DNA of 64,000 nt from Streptomyces sp. PsTaAH-137 (GTDB lineage: Bacteria > Actinomycetota > Actinomycetes > Streptomycetales > Streptomycetaceae). The notes under the pieces were generated by a model. That model did not search any database. It was not told where the DNA came from and worked only from the letters and a program-made list of their open reading frames with translations. The stretch covers positions 1 through 64,000 of the forward strand of contig NZ_QLLY01000025.1 in assembly GCF_003259365.1 (NCBI RefSeq), in the 5' to 3' direction. The position numbers and the translations under genes were made by a program. This document shows, one piece after another, positions 24,161-32,833 of this stretch; position 1 is the stretch's first letter, and every line of letters begins with the position of its first letter.

Positions 24161-27100
24161 TCAGCGCGCGTCGGCGCCCTCGGTCTCCGGTACCACGACG
24201 GTCGTCAGGGACCCCGCGTCGTCGACCGTGAAGGCGCGTCCCGGTACCCGGTTCACCCGGATCACGTTGTGCGGCAGGCGCAGGCCCAGGACGTCTCCCT
24301 CGCCGATGGTCTGCGGCGACAGCAGCAGCCCCTTGCGCGAGCGCCGCACCTGACTGATCCAGGAGCTGATCGGCGACACCAGCGCCTCGGCGGGGCCTGC
24401 GACGGCCAGGCCGACGGAGCGGTCGCGGCCGGAGGAGGCGATGTCCCGGAGCATGGTGTCCATCGCCGACATGGCCAGCAGATCGGCGTCGTCCACCATG
24501 ACGACCGCGGCGCCGCCCACCTTCTCCAGTGCCGCCTGGAGGTCCTGCTCGCTCGGGCTGGGCGCGGACAGCACGACCGCCCTGGGGTGGCCGTCGAGGC
24601 CGCGCAGCGGCGACTCACGAGGCGTCACGGCCACCACGCCGGTCCCGGAGCGCAGCAGGGACGCCGCCAGGGACAGCAGGGCGGTGCTGCGGCCGGACCC
24701 GGGCGGGCCGACGATCGTGTAGGTCGAGGCGACTCCGGCGAAGTCCACCCACACGGGGGCCACTTCGTCGCCGCCGAGCCCCAGCATCGCGGTCAGCGGG
24801 CCGCGCGGCGCCGTGCCCACACGCTCGTACGCCTCCTTGAAGCCGATCGTCATCGGCAGCGTCTCGATACGGAACGGCCGTGCCGCGGCGGGCACGCCCA
24901 GGTCCCGGGCGGCCGCCTCGGTGCCGATCGCCCGCAGCGCCTCGGCCTGTTCCGGACCGCTGAGGCCGCCCGGCAGCACGGCGATCTGCAGCTCGCTTCC
25001 GGCGTCGGTGCGGAAGCCGCGGCCAGCCGGGATCACGGAGGGGACCTGTTCGCGCGGGATGCCGCACATGGTGTAGTCGCTGATGTCGTTCATGCGCAGC
25101 AGCAGCTTGTTGTCGTTCAGGGACGCGATCCGTCCGGCCATCAGGGCCCGTTCGGAGGTGGCGACGACGTGCATGCCGACCGCCGCTCCCTCCCGCAGCA
25201 GCATCCCGACCTGGCTGATCATGCGGCCTTCCTCGATCTCGCCGATCAGCGCGCTCAGCGTGTCCCAGCCGTCGATGAACAGCACGAGGTGGGCCGGGCG
25301 CCGGTTCGGGGGCAGCGCCGCGCGCAGCTCGGTGATGTTGCCGGCCGAGTGGGCGGTCATCAGCTCCTGGCGGCGCACGAGTTCGGCGGTCAGCCGGTTG
25401 AGGAGGCGGCCCATGCGCTCCACATCGGAGCGCGGCACGACGGCGCCGGTGTGCGGCAGCGCGGAGAGCGCCGACAGGGCGCCGCCGCCCGCGTCGATCG
25501 CGTAGTAGTGCAGGTCCGCGCAGGAGTTGGCGCGGGCCAGGGCGCTGGCCATGGTGCGCAGGGTCTGTGACCGGCCCGAGCGCGGCATGCCCAGGACGAA
25601 CAGGTGCGAGAGGGTGTTCGGGTCGAGGAACACCGGTGGCTGCGCCTGGAGTTGGGGCAGGTCCTCGCGGGCCCAGGCGGCCGGGACGAGCCGTGCGTCG
25701 CCGGTGGGGGCCGCCGGCTCCGGCAGGTCGGACAGGGTGAGGCTGTCGGTGAGCGGCGGCAGCCAGGGGCTGGGCTGGGGCTGATGGCAGGAGGTCCGGG
25801 CGGCCTCCAGGACCGCGTCGACGAGCGCCATCAGATCGGTCGGCCCCTCCTCGTCGTCGAGGAAGGCGAACTCGTCCTCGGTCTCCTCGGGTGCCTCCGC
25901 ATGGCGGCCGAGGCCCTGCCAGGACAGCGGGGTCGTCCACAACCCTGTGTCCTCGTCGGCGAGCTCGGGCTGCGCGCCGCCCGGCTCCTGGACGGAGTCG
26001 TCCGGTGTGCCGACGGCGGCGGTCTCGCCCTGCGGGCGCGGGGCACCCACGTACGCCGTCTGGAAGCTCATGGCCGAGCGGTGCCCGAGCCGCACCAGGG
26101 CGCGTCCGGGGGTGGCCGCGGAGATGCTCGCCGCGTCCGGTACGTCGAGCACGTCGGTGCTCTCGTTGGCGTCGGTGACGCGCAGCGAGATCCGCAGGTT
26201 GGTGTTGGCCCGGATGTCGCTGGTGACGACGCCGGCGGGCCGCTGGGTGGCCAGCACCATGTGCAGGCCGAGGGACCGGCCGCGCTGGGCGATGCCGACC
26301 AGGCCGGGGATGAAGTCGGGGATCTCCCGGGCGAGGGTGGCGAACTCGTCGATGACGAGCAGCAGTCGGGGCATCGGCGGCAGGCCCGGGTCGCGGCGGC
26401 GCAGGGCCCGGTACTCGGGGTGGTCCTTGGCCCCGGCCGCAGCGAGCATGTGCTCGCGGCGCATCAGTTCCGCGGTCAGCGAGGTCAGCGCGCGCTGGAC
26501 GAGGTGGCTGTCGAGGTCGGTGACCATGCCGAGGGTGTGCGGCAGCCGCACACAGTCCTTGAAGGCGCTGCCGCCCTTGTAGTCGACCAGCACGAAGGTC
26601 AGTTCGTCGGGGCGGTTGACCGCGGCCAGGGAGGCGACGAAGGTCTGCAGCAGTTCGGACTTGCCGGAGCCGGTGGTGCCCGCGATCAGCGCGTGCGGGC
26701 CGTCCTTGACCAGGTCGAGGGCGACCGGGCGGTCGAAGCCCTGGCCGACCAGCGCGGAGGTGGAGGCCGGACGGCGGTCCCAGCGCCGGGTCAGTTCCTC
26801 GGCGGTGGGGGGCTCCAGGTTCAGCAGGTCGAGGAGCGAGACGCTGTCGGGGAGTCCGCCGCCCGCGTCCGGGGTGACGTCGCGCACCGGGGCGATGCCG
26901 CGGGCGAGGCGTTCGGCCCACTCGGAGGTGACGTAGTCCGGACGGATGCCGGTGACGTCGGGCTGCCCGGTGCGGCGCAGCGTCAGGGTGTCCTTGGCGA
27001 TGGACACGACCGCGCTGGCCTCTTCGGGGAGCATCCGCTCCTCGCGGTCCAGGCACAGCAGGTGGATGCCGCGCAGCGGGCCCTCCTTGAGGACCTGGAC

Positions 27101-28792
27101 CATGCCGGGGACGTCGCGCAGTTCGCGTGCGCCGTCCAGGACGACCAGGACGGCGGGCTCGCTGAGCAGTGCGCCGCGCAGGGTGGCCTGCTGTGCCTGG
27201 GTGCGGGTGCGGATGACGTTGATGAGTTCGGTGACGCGGTTGGCGACGGTCTCCGGGTCGTTGCCGAGCAGGATGACGGGGGCGTTGTCCTGGGAGGCGG
27301 AGAGCCCGGACCGGGCGTGCGGCAGCCAGCGGGCCCATTCCCACGCGTCGGCCGTCTTGTTGTCGGTGAGGACGCAGATCTTCAGGTCGCGGGGGCTGTG
27401 CAGGACGGCGGCCTGGGCGACCGCCCAGCGGGCCAGCGCGCGGGCGGGTTCCTCGGGTCCGGCGACGCCGACGACCCGGCTGCCGGCGAGGTCCACGCCG
27501 ATGGGCATGTCGGGGATCTGCCAGCTGACGTTGCGGTGGTTGTCCTCGCGGGCTCCGTCGTCGATCTGGAGCAGCGACTGCTGCTGGGTGGTGCCGATGC
27601 GCAGGACGAGGTTGTCGGGGTCGGACGGCCGGCGTTCCCACAGGCGGGCGCCCGGTCCGACGGCCATGAGACCGACGGTCGCCGGGTCGGGGGCGGAGGC
27701 GATGCGTACGCGCCGCTCGTGGTCGACCTTGTCCCGGACGTCGGCCTCCAGGGAGGCGCGGCGCAGCCGGTAGTTGGCGACGCCCTCCAGGTACTCCTTG
27801 CGGCCGCCGCGCCGTCCGCTGATCCAGTTGCCGATGCCCATGACCGGGCTGAGCACCATGAACGCCAGGTAGAGGAAGGAGTGGAAGATCCAGACCATGG
27901 CCACGCCCATGAACATCGGCGCGATGATCACCAGGAAGGGCAGGGGCCGGCGTTTGGGGGGTCCGGGCGGGCCGGGCAGCCGGAAGGTCTCCGGCTGGAG
28001 CGGGGGCAGCAGCCGGGGCGGCCGGTTGAAGTCCAGGCCGGCCTTCGGCGACGGGATGACGGCGGCGTCGGCCGGGGTGGGCCGTGCGGCGCGCAACAGG
28101 TGCTCGCCGAGGACGAGTTCGCCGTCCGGTTCCCACGGCGTCCAGCCGCGGGGCAGTTCGTCGGGCTCCGGCTCCTCGTCGGGGCCGGGGTCGGGTTCCG
28201 GCGGCAGTGCGGCCACGTCGACGCGCGGGCGGGGCGGCGGGGCCTCGGGGAGGGAGAGCCGGATCTGTGCGTCGCCTTCGGGCAGCACGGCGAGGACCGT
28301 GCCGTCCGGGCGCACGGTCAGGCGCAGTCCGTCCTCCGGTACTCCGCTGCCCACGAGCCGTACGGAGCTGCCCTCGCGGGGCCCGATCAGGTGGGTGCCG
28401 ATGCCGAGCCGGTGCACCTGGCCGGCCTCGGGGCCGCCGATCACCTGGATCTCGGCCACGGGGGCGGAGCCGGGCGCCTTGGGCGTGGGCATCTCCTCGC
28501 GGGCGAGTCCGTAGACCGACGCGGCGCCGGTGACGGGTCCGCCGAGGCCGAGGGTGCTGCCGTCGCGGATGCCGGAGGAGGCGAGCACGGTGTCGGGGTC
28601 GAGCATCCGGTCGCCGAGGTAGAGGGGGATGTCCTCGGTGCCGTGGGCGGGGTCCGGCTCGGTGGGGGCGGCGCCCCGGTGGGCGGCCAGCAGTTGCGGG
28701 GCCAGTCTGCGCACGGGGGTGGCGGCGGCTGCGTTGACGAGGACGTCGCGCTGCTCCCGCTGTTCGTCGACGGTGGTGACGAGGAGCTTCAC
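24161..28792 (-). CDS. eccC: Type VII secretion ATPase EccC/EssC (FtsK/SpoIIIE)
   Basis: This 1,543-residue motor drives WXG100 export. Residues 1-90 look ubiquitin-like (MKLLVTTVDEQREQRDVLVN; ending GSTLGLGGP). Residues about 115-190 look FHA-like (IQVIGGPEAGQVHRLGIGTH). Two membrane helices span about 287-325. Three FtsK ATPase domains follow, with Walker A near 700 (GTTGSGKS), 1064 (GMPRSGRS) and 1359 (GPPGSGRS). The first is canonical; in the second and third the Lys is Arg. The long N-terminus before the helices resembles Firmicutes EssC more than mycobacterial EccC. The start is GTG at 28792, overlapping the stop of the membrane-protein gene. No EccB, EccD, EccE or mycosin gene is in the window. 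Confidence 0.95.
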   Translation of the reverse strand: MKLLVTTVDEQREQRDVLVNAAAATPVRRLAPQLLAAHRGAAPTEPDPAHGTEDIPLYLGDRMLDPDTVLASSGIRDGSTLGLGGPVTGAASVYGLAREEMPTPKAPGSAPVAEIQVIGGPEAGQVHRLGIGTHLIGPREGSSVRLVGSGVPEDGLRLTVRPDGTVLAVLPEGDAQIRLSLPEAPPPRPRVDVAALPPEPDPGPDEEPEPDELPRGWTPWEPDGELVLGEHLLRAARPTPADAAVIPSPKAGLDFNRPPRLLPPLQPETFRLPGPPGPPKRRPLPFLVIIAPMFMGVAMVWIFHSFLYLAFMVLSPVMGIGNWISGRRGGRKEYLEGVANYRLRRASLEADVRDKVDHERRVRIASAPDPATVGLMAVGPGARLWERRPSDPDNLVLRIGTTQQQSLLQIDDGAREDNHRNVSWQIPDMPIGVDLAGSRVVGVAGPEEPARALARWAVAQAAVLHSPRDLKICVLTDNKTADAWEWARWLPHARSGLSASQDNAPVILLGNDPETVANRVTELINVIRTRTQAQQATLRGALLSEPAVLVVLDGARELRDVPGMVQVLKEGPLRGIHLLCLDREERMLPEEASAVVSIAKDTLTLRRTGQPDVTGIRPDYVTSEWAERLARGIAPVRDVTPDAGGGLPDSVSLLDLLNLEPPTAEELTRRWDRRPASTSALVGQGFDRPVALDLVKDGPHALIAGTTGSGKSELLQTFVASLAAVNRPDELTFVLVDYKGGSAFKDCVRLPHTLGMVTDLDSHLVQRALTSLTAELMRREHMLAAAGAKDHPEYRALRRRDPGLPPMPRLLLVIDEFATLAREIPDFIPGLVGIAQRGRSLGLHMVLATQRPAGVVTSDIRANTNLRISLRVTDANESTDVLDVPDAASISAATPGRALVRLGHRSAMSFQTAYVGAPRPQGETAAVGTPDDSVQEPGGAQPELADEDTGLWTTPLSWQGLGRHAEAPEETEDEFAFLDDEEGPTDLMALVDAVLEAARTSCHQPQPSPWLPPLTDSLTLSDLPEPAAPTGDARLVPAAWAREDLPQLQAQPPVFLDPNTLSHLFVLGMPRSGRSQTLRTMASALARANSCADLHYYAIDAGGGALSALSALPHTGAVVPRSDVERMGRLLNRLTAELVRRQELMTAHSAGNITELRAALPPNRRPAHLVLFIDGWDTLSALIGEIEEGRMISQVGMLLREGAAVGMHVVATSERALMAGRIASLNDNKLLLRMNDISDYTMCGIPREQVPSVIPAGRGFRTDAGSELQIAVLPGGLSGPEQAEALRAIGTEAAARDLGVPAAARPFRIETLPMTIGFKEAYERVGTAPRGPLTAMLGLGGDEVAPVWVDFAGVASTYTIVGPPGSGRSTALLSLAASLLRSGTGVVAVTPRESPLRGLDGHPRAVVLSAPSPSEQDLQAALEKVGGAAVVMVDDADLLAMSAMDTMLRDIASSGRDRSVGLAVAGPAEALVSPISSWISQVRRSRKGLLLSPQTIGEGDVLGLRLPHNVIRVNRVPGRAFTVDDAGSLTTVVVPETEGADAR

Positions 28793-30261
28793 GGCTCGTT
28801 CCGCCTTTCTGCTCGGAGGGTCTCTCGGGGGTTCTCGAAGGACTCGGCGTCGGAGGTTCCGGCCGCCGAGACGCCGGTGATCTCCGGTTCGGCGAAGAGG
28901 TCGTGGACGGCGGGTGCCAGGGGTTCCGGGGGCGGTACGGGTGTCACGGCGGCCGGGGTCGCGGGCCGCGCGGCGGCCGTGGACCGGCGGGCTACGGCGG
29001 TGCGGCGAGCGGGCGCCCCGTGGGCGACGGGTTCCGGCGACTCGGGGACCGCAGCCGGGGCCGGGCGCGGCCGGGTGCCGGACGCGGCGGGTTCCGGCGC
29101 GGGGCGGTACCGGTCCGGCGACGGGCCGTGCGGGTCCGGGCCAGCGGGCGGCGGTGGCGGACCGGCCGGGCGCACGGAAGCGGCCTTGTACCGGTCACGG
29201 CGCACGCGGCGGCTGCGGGCGGTACGGGCGGCGGCGGGGCCCAGCGGCGCGGTGTCGGTCACGATGCCCAGGCCGGGGGTCTCGGTCCGGCCGCGCGAGT
29301 CGACCCGGATCTCCCAGCGGTGCGCGGACATCGGGCCGGCGACCACGGCGCACAGCGCTCCGGCGCGGGCCAGCCCGGACAGCCGCGCGGACTGTCCGTC
29401 GTCGGGGTTGGCGCACACCACGACCACCGGCCGGGCGGGCTCGGGCGGCGCGGCCTCCAGGGTGTCGAGCACGCTGTCCAGGTCCGGGCCGTCGAAGCGC
29501 GGGTGCACGCCGTGGGTCACCAGCACCTCGGCGGATCCGCCCGGCAGGTCGAGATGGGCCGCCACCGCCTGGACGAAGTCGCGGGTGGTCCGGCGGTCGC
29601 CGTAGGTGCTCAGGATGCGGGGGCCGCTCAGCAGGTCGAGGAAGACGGCACCGTCGTCGCTCAGGCCCAGCGGTACCAGCACCCTGGGGCCCGCGGGCGG
29701 GTGCGTGGCGCCGTGCTCGTCCGGTGCCGCGAGGCGCCCGGCGTCGACGGCGGAGGTGTGCCAGACGAGCGGGTCGTCGCCGGTCTCCCACGGATGTCCG
29801 GGCCGCGGCAGGCCCCGGCCCGCGAGCCGCACGGCGACGCGGCCGTCGTCGCGCCGGGTGGCGGGCCGCACCGTCACCGCGAAGCCGAAGGCCTCGGCGG
29901 CGTCCGGGCGGGCGGCTCGGTCGGCGCCGTCGAGCGAGCCGTGGGCGAGGGCCGCGACGTCCTGCGAGGCCAGCAGGCGGGTCAGCCGCCGGATGGCCGC
30001 GCGGAAGCCCAGGAACTCACGGACCGGCTCGGAGAACGCCTGACCGGTCAGACGTATCTGGCGGGTCAGGCCGCGCCAGGCCCGCCGCCTGCCGCCCTGT
30101 CGGTGCACCAGCCAGCGGAGCAACAGCCAGACCAGCAGCAGGAGTTCGGCCAGCGCCAGGATCAGGGCGCTCACGCCCGAGTTCCAGGAGAGGGCGAGCG
30201 GCCTGTCCGGTTGCGCCACCGGTATCCAGCCTGCCACCGGATCCACCTGATGGATCTGCAC
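28789..30261 (-). CDS. T7SS-associated single-pass membrane protein
   Basis: This 490-residue protein has one N-terminal membrane helix (VSALILALAELLLLVWLLLRWL, about 28-49, given here in part), a basic juxtamembrane region, a soluble alpha/beta part (about 110-330) and a Pro/Ala/Arg-rich tail. The segment VLVPLGLSDDGAVFLDLLSG and the sequences around VLVTHGV and VVVVCANPDDGQ recall strands of FtsK-type domains without a Walker A. GTG at 30261 is chosen because GAGGGG lies five bases ahead and the membrane helix then falls near the start. It overlaps eccC by 4 bp and is the first gene of that operon. It may take the place of a missing secreton component. Function is inferred from context only. 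Confidence 0.8.
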   Translation of the reverse strand: MQIHQVDPVAGWIPVAQPDRPLALSWNSGVSALILALAELLLLVWLLLRWLVHRQGGRRRAWRGLTRQIRLTGQAFSEPVREFLGFRAAIRRLTRLLASQDVAALAHGSLDGADRAARPDAAEAFGFAVTVRPATRRDDGRVAVRLAGRGLPRPGHPWETGDDPLVWHTSAVDAGRLAAPDEHGATHPPAGPRVLVPLGLSDDGAVFLDLLSGPRILSTYGDRRTTRDFVQAVAAHLDLPGGSAEVLVTHGVHPRFDGPDLDSVLDTLEAAPPEPARPVVVVCANPDDGQSARLSGLARAGALCAVVAGPMSAHRWEIRVDSRGRTETPGLGIVTDTAPLGPAAARTARSRRVRRDRYKAASVRPAGPPPPPAGPDPHGPSPDRYRPAPEPAASGTRPRPAPAAVPESPEPVAHGAPARRTAVARRSTAAARPATPAAVTPVPPPEPLAPAVHDLFAEPEITGVSAAGTSDAESFENPRETLRAERRNEP

Positions 30262-30471
30262 GAGAACCCCTCGATACCTTCGATAGTCGCCGCTCGTGGA
30301 GCGGTTCAGGTCTCTCGCCGCTGACTCACATGAGGGAGGTCGACGAGGCCCTGGTGAACACGGTTTCCGGCACATGTGCGGGATGAGCTTCCACCTCGGT
30401 CGTGTGACCGGTCCGGCCGCTCAGGTGTGACCACGGCCGTGTCTCGCCGCCGTCCCGGTCGAGTGTAGACG

Positions 30472-30537
30472 GAAACATGTGTCCTTCACGCACCGGCCGG
30501 CGCATCGGCCGCCCGGTGCCGACGCGAGAAACATGTG
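30472..30537. promoter_or_regulatory. Two GAAACATGTG direct repeats upstream of the EccC operon
   Basis: Identical 10-bp copies lie at 30472-30481 and 30528-30537, 56 bp apart and 211-276 bp before the first T7SS gene. The half-site matches those at 22645-22725. The 430-bp region between 30262 and 30691 also holds the GGTCACA direct repeat at 30544-30562 and the DasR-like site. Confidence 0.5.
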
Positions 30538-30543
30538 GCGCCG

Positions 30544-30577
30544 GGTCACACAACCGGTCACATGCCCGTTCGGGTGA
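30544..30577. promoter_or_regulatory. GGTCACA direct repeat and a GGGTGA-type half-site
   Basis: GGTCACA occurs at 30544-30550 and 30556-30562. It is followed by TGCCCGTTCGGGTGA at 30563-30577, whose right half fits the CGGGTGA half-site bound by BldM-type regulators while the left half fits poorly. Listed as a weak candidate only. Confidence 0.25.
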
Positions 30578-30626
30578 GCCGGGCCGGCCGTGGTGACCGG
30601 GGTCTTGACGTCGGCACCGATGGGTG

Positions 30627-30640
30627 GTGGTTTAGACCAC
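30627..30640. promoter_or_regulatory. DasR-responsive element (dre-like) before the GH84 gene
   Basis: GTGGTTTAGACCAC matches the DasR consensus core TGGTCTAGACCA with one change. It lies 52 bp before the chosen start of a beta-N-acetylglucosaminidase gene. DasR is the Streptomyces GntR repressor of GlcNAc and chitin metabolism, so repression lifted by GlcN-6-phosphate is expected. Confidence 0.75.
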
Positions 30641-30691
30641 GATCCATCGCTGAATGTGATGGTCCGCTTCCGTGGAGGTGCAGAGTCTCCT

Positions 30692-32713
30692 ATGCCTGAA
30701 CGTCATCCGTCCTGTCTTCCCCGCGTCCCCCGCCCCCTGCTCGGCGGCGCCGCGCTCCTGCTGGCCCTGAGCACGCTCTCCGTGCCCGCCCGGGCGCTCG
30801 ACGGTTCGTCAGCCGCCCACGCCGCGCCCGTATCCGGTGCCGCGCCTGCCGCACGGCTGCCCGTCGTCACCCCCACCCCGCAGACCATGAGATCGGCGGG
30901 CCGGGATCTCCGCGTACCGGATCGCGTGCGTCTCGTCCTCGGGACGGATGTCGACGCCCCGAGCACCGAGGTCATCAAGCGCGCCCTGGCCTCGGCCGGG
31001 GCGCGCCACATCGACACGACGACGCCGGGTGACTCCGCCCCCGCGTCAACCAGCCGCGGAGCGCTGACCGTTGTGGCCGGTTCCGTCAAGGACCGCGCGG
31101 TGGCCGACGCCCTGCACGCCGCGGGCGGCACGGTGCCCGGCACCCTGGTGCCGGAGGGCTACTCCCTCGCCTCCCGCGGCACCGCCGGACGCGGCACCGT
31201 CGTCCTCGCGGGCAACGACGGGGACGGTGTCTACTACGCGGCCCAGACACTGCGCCAACTGGTGACCGGCGGGCACACCCTGGCGGCCGTCTCGATCACC
31301 GACCACCCGAGCATGCCGCTGCGCGGCAGCATCGAGGGCTTCTACGGCGCTCCCTGGTCGCACAGCGACCGCGTCGACCAACTCGCCTTCTACGGTGACA
31401 TCAAGGCCAACACCTACATCTACACACCGAAGGACGACGCATACCTGCGGGCGCAGTGGCGCGACCCCTACCCCGCCGACAAGCTCGCCGACCTGCACGA
31501 GCTGATCGAACAGGCCAGGAACCACCACGTCGACTTCACCTACGCCCTCTCCCCGGGCCTGTCCATCTGCTACAGCGACCCCGCCGACGTGAGCGCCCTG
31601 AAGAAGAAGCTGGGCACCCTCTACGACCAGGGCGCCCGCAGTTTCTACGTGGCGCTGGACGACATCAGCTACACCAAGTGGAACTGCGACGCCGACCGGG
31701 CGACGTACGGCGCCCCGGGCCGGGCCGCCGCGGGCCGGGCGCAGGCCGGCCTGCTCAACGCGGTGCAGCACGACTTCATCGACACCCACGCGGACGCCGC
31801 ACCGCTCCAGTTCGTGCCCACCGAGTACTCCGACACGGCCGATTCCGCCTACAAGTCGGTGCTGCGCGCGCAACTGGACCCGAAGGTCGTCGTGCAGTGG
31901 ACGGGCACGGACGTCGTTCCCCCGTCGGTCACCCTGGCGGACGCCGAGGCCGCGTCCGAGGTGTGGGGGCGCAAGGTGTTCCTCTGGGACAACTACCCGG
32001 TCAACGACTACGGGCAGACCACCGGCCGCCTCTTGATGGCCCCGTACGACAAGCGGGAAGCCGGGCTGCACCAGGCCCTGAGCGGCATCGTGCTCAACCC
32101 CATGAACCAGGCCGCACCGAGCAAGGTCGCGCTCTTCGGCGGGGCGTCGTTCGCCTGGAACGACGACGACTACGACCCCGTACGCACCTGGCGCGCGGCC
32201 GCCGACTACCTGGCCGACGGCGACCGGGCCACCGCCCGGGCCCTGCTGGCCTTCTTCGACACCGAACACCTCGCGCCGACCTTCGGCGACACGAACTGGC
32301 AGCCCCAGGCACCCGAACTCGCCGCGCGACTGGCCGACTTCACCACGGCCTGGGACGGCGGATCCCGCGCCGGCCGCCAGGCCGCCCTGCGCGAACTCGG
32401 CAGCTACGCGGACCTGCTGGCCGGGGCTCCCGAGCGGATCCGCGCGGGAGTGAAGGACCCGGCCTTCCTGGCCCAGACGAAGCCCTGGCTCGACGCCCTC
32501 GACCTGTGGGGCGACGCGCTGCACGCCACGCTGAACGGGCTCCGGGTCCAACTGCGCTCGGGCGGCGGCCAAGAGGACTTCGCCGAGGCGGCCGACCTGG
32601 CACGACAGGCCGCCGCGATCACCACGATCCCCGGCACGACCCGGCCGCAGGGCACGATCAAGGTGGCCGACGGGGTCCTGGACGCCTTCATCGCGCGGGC
32701 ACCACAGATGTGA
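30692..32713 (+). CDS. Secreted GH84 beta-N-acetylglucosaminidase
   Basis: This is a 673-residue exported glycoside hydrolase of family 84 (hyaluronidase/O-GlcNAcase type), removing beta-linked GlcNAc through substrate-assisted catalysis. A signal peptide occupies about 1-40 (RPLLGGAALLLALSTLS). An N-terminal GH20b-like domain runs to about 205 (TPTPQTM; GVYYAAQTLRQL). The catalytic barrel starts at RGSIEGFYGAPWSH, and the catalytic Asp pair lies in YVALDDISYTKW near residue 325. The conserved VFLWDNYPVND follows. ATG at 30692 is preferred, with GGAGG 13 bases ahead. ATG at 30659 is an in-frame alternative. A DasR-like site precedes the gene. Confidence 0.93.
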   Translation: MPERHPSCLPRVPRPLLGGAALLLALSTLSVPARALDGSSAAHAAPVSGAAPAARLPVVTPTPQTMRSAGRDLRVPDRVRLVLGTDVDAPSTEVIKRALASAGARHIDTTTPGDSAPASTSRGALTVVAGSVKDRAVADALHAAGGTVPGTLVPEGYSLASRGTAGRGTVVLAGNDGDGVYYAAQTLRQLVTGGHTLAAVSITDHPSMPLRGSIEGFYGAPWSHSDRVDQLAFYGDIKANTYIYTPKDDAYLRAQWRDPYPADKLADLHELIEQARNHHVDFTYALSPGLSICYSDPADVSALKKKLGTLYDQGARSFYVALDDISYTKWNCDADRATYGAPGRAAAGRAQAGLLNAVQHDFIDTHADAAPLQFVPTEYSDTADSAYKSVLRAQLDPKVVVQWTGTDVVPPSVTLADAEAASEVWGRKVFLWDNYPVNDYGQTTGRLLMAPYDKREAGLHQALSGIVLNPMNQAAPSKVALFGGASFAWNDDDYDPVRTWRAAADYLADGDRATARALLAFFDTEHLAPTFGDTNWQPQAPELAARLADFTTAWDGGSRAGRQAALRELGSYADLLAGAPERIRAGVKDPAFLAQTKPWLDALDLWGDALHATLNGLRVQLRSGGGQEDFAEAADLARQAAAITTIPGTTRPQGTIKVADGVLDAFIARAPQM

Positions 32714-32763
32714 CGTGGAGCGTACGACACCGGCCTGACCCGGCGACGGACGAGCCGTGGTGA

Positions 32764-32806
32764 AGGCGCCTGCCACGGGATCGCGAGCGTCCCGGGGCGG
32801 GCGCCT
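32764..32806. terminator. Hairpin between the convergent GH84 and hydrolase genes
   Basis: AGGCGCCTGCC at 32764-32774 pairs with GGCGGGCGCCT at 32796-32806 with one G-T pair, and an inner GGGA/TCCC stem can extend it. It lies in the 120-bp gap between convergent genes. Confidence 0.6.
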
Positions 32807-32833
32807 GACCCGCCGTGGCGGGCGACGCGGTGC

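Noticed and set aside
25604..29605. A 1,333-codon open frame on the + strand across eccC and its partner gene
   Set aside because: It is antisense to well-supported FtsK domains and shows no recognisable motif, so it is a GC-driven open frame.
30563..30577. BldM-type operator before the EccC operon
   Set aside because: Only one half-site fits the GGGTGA pattern. The left arm matches poorly, so it was kept as a weak site and not used in conclusions.
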